Assembly (NCBI RefSeq): GCF_039023475.1
Contig: NZ_JBCHVB010000008.1
Coordinates: 62,001-126,000 of the forward strand
Origin: Erwinia sp039023475
GTDB lineage: Bacteria; Pseudomonadota; Gammaproteobacteria; Enterobacterales; Enterobacteriaceae
Reading direction: 5' to 3'
DNA length: 64,000 nucleotides
A program made the position numbers and the translations under genes. Each line of letters begins with the position of its first letter. Position 1 is the stretch's first letter. The notes below the pieces were generated by a model. It worked only from the letters and a program-made list of their open reading frames with translations. It was not told the DNA's origin and did not search any database. Positions 62,259 through 64,000 of the stretch are shown one piece after another.

Positions 62259-63152
62259 TTATTCGGATTTAGTCAGGCTGGTTTCTGCCGGTGCCTGTAA
62301 CGCTTCAGGCTGATTCACCTGATGCAGGTGAACATCCATCTGCGGATAAGGAATACCGATTTTGTTGGCATCCAGCGCGCGCTTGAACGCTTTCATCAAA
62401 TCCCAGTAAACGTTGATCAGCTCGCCGGCGTTGCTCCAGCAGCGCACTACGAAATTGAGCGAAGATGGCCCCATCTCGTTCAGGCCAATCTGCACGCCCA
62501 TATCCTGCAAGACGCGCGGTTCAGCATCAACAACCTCACGCAGCAGCGTGAGGACCTGATCCACATCCGCATCGTAGGAGACGCCAATAATAAACTCGTT
62601 ACGGCGCACCGGCTCACGGGAGAAGTTAACAATATTCCCAGCAATGACTTTACCGTTTGGCACCACGACGGTTTTACCGTCAGCCGTCTTCAGCGTGGTT
62701 GAGAAGAGTTGAACGTGCTGTACGGTCCCCATTACGCCGATATCAATAAATTCTCCGGTGCGGAAAGGACGGAAGGTCACCAGCAGTACCCCGGCGGCCA
62801 GGTTTGCCAGCGAATCTTTCAGCGCCAGACCGATAGCCAGACCTGCGGCACCCAGTATGGCAATTACAGAGGCGGTTTGTACGCCCACTCTGCCCAGCGC
62901 GGCAATCAGCGTGAAGGCGATAAGCCCATAACGCACCAGCGTGGAAAGAAAGCCGGCTACCGTTGCGTCCAGGCGACGCGAAATAAGCACTTTATTCAGC
63001 ATGCCAGAGATAATGCGGGAAAGGATCATCCCCACCACGAGAATGACAATTGCGGCAATGATATTGACTGAGTAACTCAGCAGCAGCGCCTGATGCTGCA
63101 CCAGCCAGCTGCCGGCGCTGTTGATGCCGTCAATCACGTTCAAATCTTCCAT
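62259..63152 (-). CDS. mscS: Small-conductance mechanosensitive channel MscS
   Basis: Homoheptameric channel opened by membrane tension on osmotic downshock. The ATG at 63152 after AGGAAA gives 297 aa (MEDLNVIDGINSAGSWLVQHQ), close to E. coli (286). The pore helix ASVIAILGAAGLAIGLALKDSLANLAAGVLLV has a Lys-Asp where E. coli MscS has Gln-Gly. The frame to 63293 would add 47 unrelated residues running into the fbaA terminator and is rejected. Confidence 0.94.
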   Translation of the reverse strand: MEDLNVIDGINSAGSWLVQHQALLLSYSVNIIAAIVILVVGMILSRIISGMLNKVLISRRLDATVAGFLSTLVRYGLIAFTLIAALGRVGVQTASVIAILGAAGLAIGLALKDSLANLAAGVLLVTFRPFRTGEFIDIGVMGTVQHVQLFSTTLKTADGKTVVVPNGKVIAGNIVNFSREPVRRNEFIIGVSYDADVDQVLTLLREVVDAEPRVLQDMGVQIGLNEMGPSSLNFVVRCWSNAGELINVYWDLMKAFKRALDANKIGIPYPQMDVHLHQVNQPEALQAPAETSLTKSE

Positions 63153-63293
63153 TTGGTTTTCCTGTTGTTGTTCCCAGCGGGATATCATCTTGCGGCCAGC
63201 CAGAACTGACGCCCAGCATGAAAGAGTAACTAAAAAAGGCAGCGCCTGCCAAATTTGCTGAGGAAGTCCTGTTTTTTCCGGGGTAAAGGCCAT

Positions 63294-63319
63294 AAAAAAA
63301 GCCCCTTTCGGGGCTTTTT
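63294..63319 (-). terminator. Terminator for fbaA
   Basis: AAAAAAAGCCCC, loop TTTCG, GGGGCTTTTT. T-rich on both sides; it ends fbaA leftward, 19 bp after the stop. Confidence 0.9.
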
Positions 63320-63337
63320 AACGCATGCTGTTTAAAA

Positions 63338-64000
63338 TTACAGCACGTCGACCGCGTTCAGTTCTTTGAACGCCTGCTCAAGACGAACGATCATTGAGGT
63401 CTGGGCTGAACGCAGCCAGACGCGCGGATCGTAATATTTCTTGTTCGGCTTATCAGCCCCTTCCGGGTTACCCAGCTGGGCCTGCAGATAGCCTTCGTTC
63501 TTTTTGTAGTACTGCAGAATACCGTCCCAGGTTGCCCACTGGGTATCGGTATCGATGTTCATTTTGATCACGCCGTAGCCGATTGATTCTTCAATCTCAG
63601 CCGCTGATGAACCGGAACCGCCGTGGAAAACGAAATCCAGAGAGTTATGTGGCAGGTTGTGTTTCTTGCTCACATAGTCCTGAGAATCACGCAGGATGGT
63701 TGGGGTCAGCTTAACGTTGCCTGGCTTGTACACGCCGTGCACGTTACCGAAGGAGGCTGCGATGGTGAAGCGAGGGCTGATTTCGTTCAGTTTGGTGTAA
63801 GCGTAATCAACGTCTTCCGGCTGCGTGTAGAGAGCAGAAGCGTCCATGTGGCTGTTATCCACGCCATCTTCTTCACCGCCGGTGCAGCCCAGCTCGATTT
63901 CCAGCGTCATGTCGATCTTAGCCATACGCGCCAGATACTTGCTGCAAATCTCGATGTTTTCTTCCAGTGACTCTTCAGACAGGTCGATCATGTGTGAAGA
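63338..64000 (-). CDS. fbaA: Class II fructose-bisphosphate aldolase FbaA (5' end beyond window)
   Basis: Zinc-dependent glycolytic aldolase. About 221 C-terminal codons of an expected 359 are visible. They include zinc-site motifs LEIELGCTGGEEDG, SFGNVHGVYKPGNV and VFHGGSGSSAAEI, and end VRLEQAFKELNAVDVL like E. coli FbaA. The start is off the right edge and the frame is open to it. It lies upstream of mscS in the conserved order. Confidence 0.97.
   Translation of the reverse strand, partial: SSHMIDLSEESLEENIEICSKYLARMAKIDMTLEIELGCTGGEEDGVDNSHMDASALYTQPEDVDYAYTKLNEISPRFTIAASFGNVHGVYKPGNVKLTPTILRDSQDYVSKKHNLPHNSLDFVFHGGSGSSAAEIEESIGYGVIKMNIDTDTQWATWDGILQYYKKNEGYLQAQLGNPEGADKPNKKYYDPRVWLRSAQTSMIVRLEQAFKELNAVDVL

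Noticed and set aside
1..64000. CRISPR array, tRNA, rRNA, transposase or integrase genes
   Set aside because: No regularly spaced repeats, cloverleaf-like tRNA sequence or transposase motifs were recognised by reading; a dedicated scan could still find a missed small element.

Overview
The window is a stretch of a gamma-proteobacterial (Enterobacterales) chromosome. The housekeeping proteins are near-identical in length and motifs to Escherichia coli counterparts (DksA, Can, PanD, KatG, SpeD, UbiI, SerA, ArgP, FbaA). The gene content between them looks like Erwiniaceae (Pantoea/Erwinia/Mixta type); that family-level placement is inference. No tRNA, rRNA operon, CRISPR array, transposase or intact prophage was seen. 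One structured RNA, 6S RNA (ssrS), is present.

Layout. (1) 1-12.2 kb: conserved core hrpB (3' end off the window), thpR, sfsA, dksA, gluQ, pcnB, folK, panB, panC, panD, yadH, yadG, can, hpt, in E. coli order but without the yad fimbrial genes. pcnB keeps an AUU start codon. (2) 12.4-41.8 kb: a roughly 29.6-kb accessory block between hpt and cueO, where E. coli has only gcd. It holds a Cys/Met-type PLP enzyme; a LacI-controlled sugar cluster (nucleoside-symporter-like MFS carrier, two TIM-barrel isomerases, a Gfo/Idh dehydrogenase) with three identical GTAATCGATTAC operators; katG; a beta-helix acyltransferase remnant; a 13-kb catabolic cluster (FMN alpha-hydroxyacid dehydrogenase, flavin monooxygenase, spermidine/putrescine-type ABC importer, LysR regulator, D-2-hydroxyacid dehydrogenase, an aberrant type II dehydroquinase-like protein, GST, quinone oxidoreductase, ArgE-type deacylase, DUF1028, RidA-family protein); a periplasmic beta-propeller lactonase; a truncated MFS gene beside a GNAT acetyltransferase; and a lower-GC segment with LysE, HxlR and alcohol dehydrogenase genes bounded by a repeated hairpin element. 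(3) 42.0-50.8 kb: cueO (with a MerR-type CueR promoter), yacC, speE, speD, then a D-threonate utilisation operon (kdgT-like, dtnK, pdxA2, DeoR regulator) inserted between speD and yacL. (4) 51.2-64 kb: ubiI, ubiH, pepP, ygfB / zapA, ssrS, fau / serA, rpiA / argP, yggE, argO, mscS, fbaA (5' end off the window). This block maps near minute 65-66 in E. coli, whereas parts 1-3 map near minute 3, so the yacL-ubiI interval is a rearrangement junction relative to E. coli.

How the genes work together. The core blocks cover pantothenate and folate synthesis, RNA polyadenylation and stringent control, polyamine synthesis (speE-speD), ubiquinone hydroxylation (ubiI-ubiH), serine and pentose metabolism, and osmotic/arginine efflux. 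The accessory blocks look like substrate-specific catabolic modules, each with its own importer and regulator. The least explained is the 22-35.3 kb cluster. Its importer, oxidases, RidA-type imine hydrolase and ArgE-type deacylase suggest use of an imported N-containing organic acid. Its DHQase-like protein lacks the normal catalytic Arg and His, so it probably acts on something other than 3-dehydroquinate.
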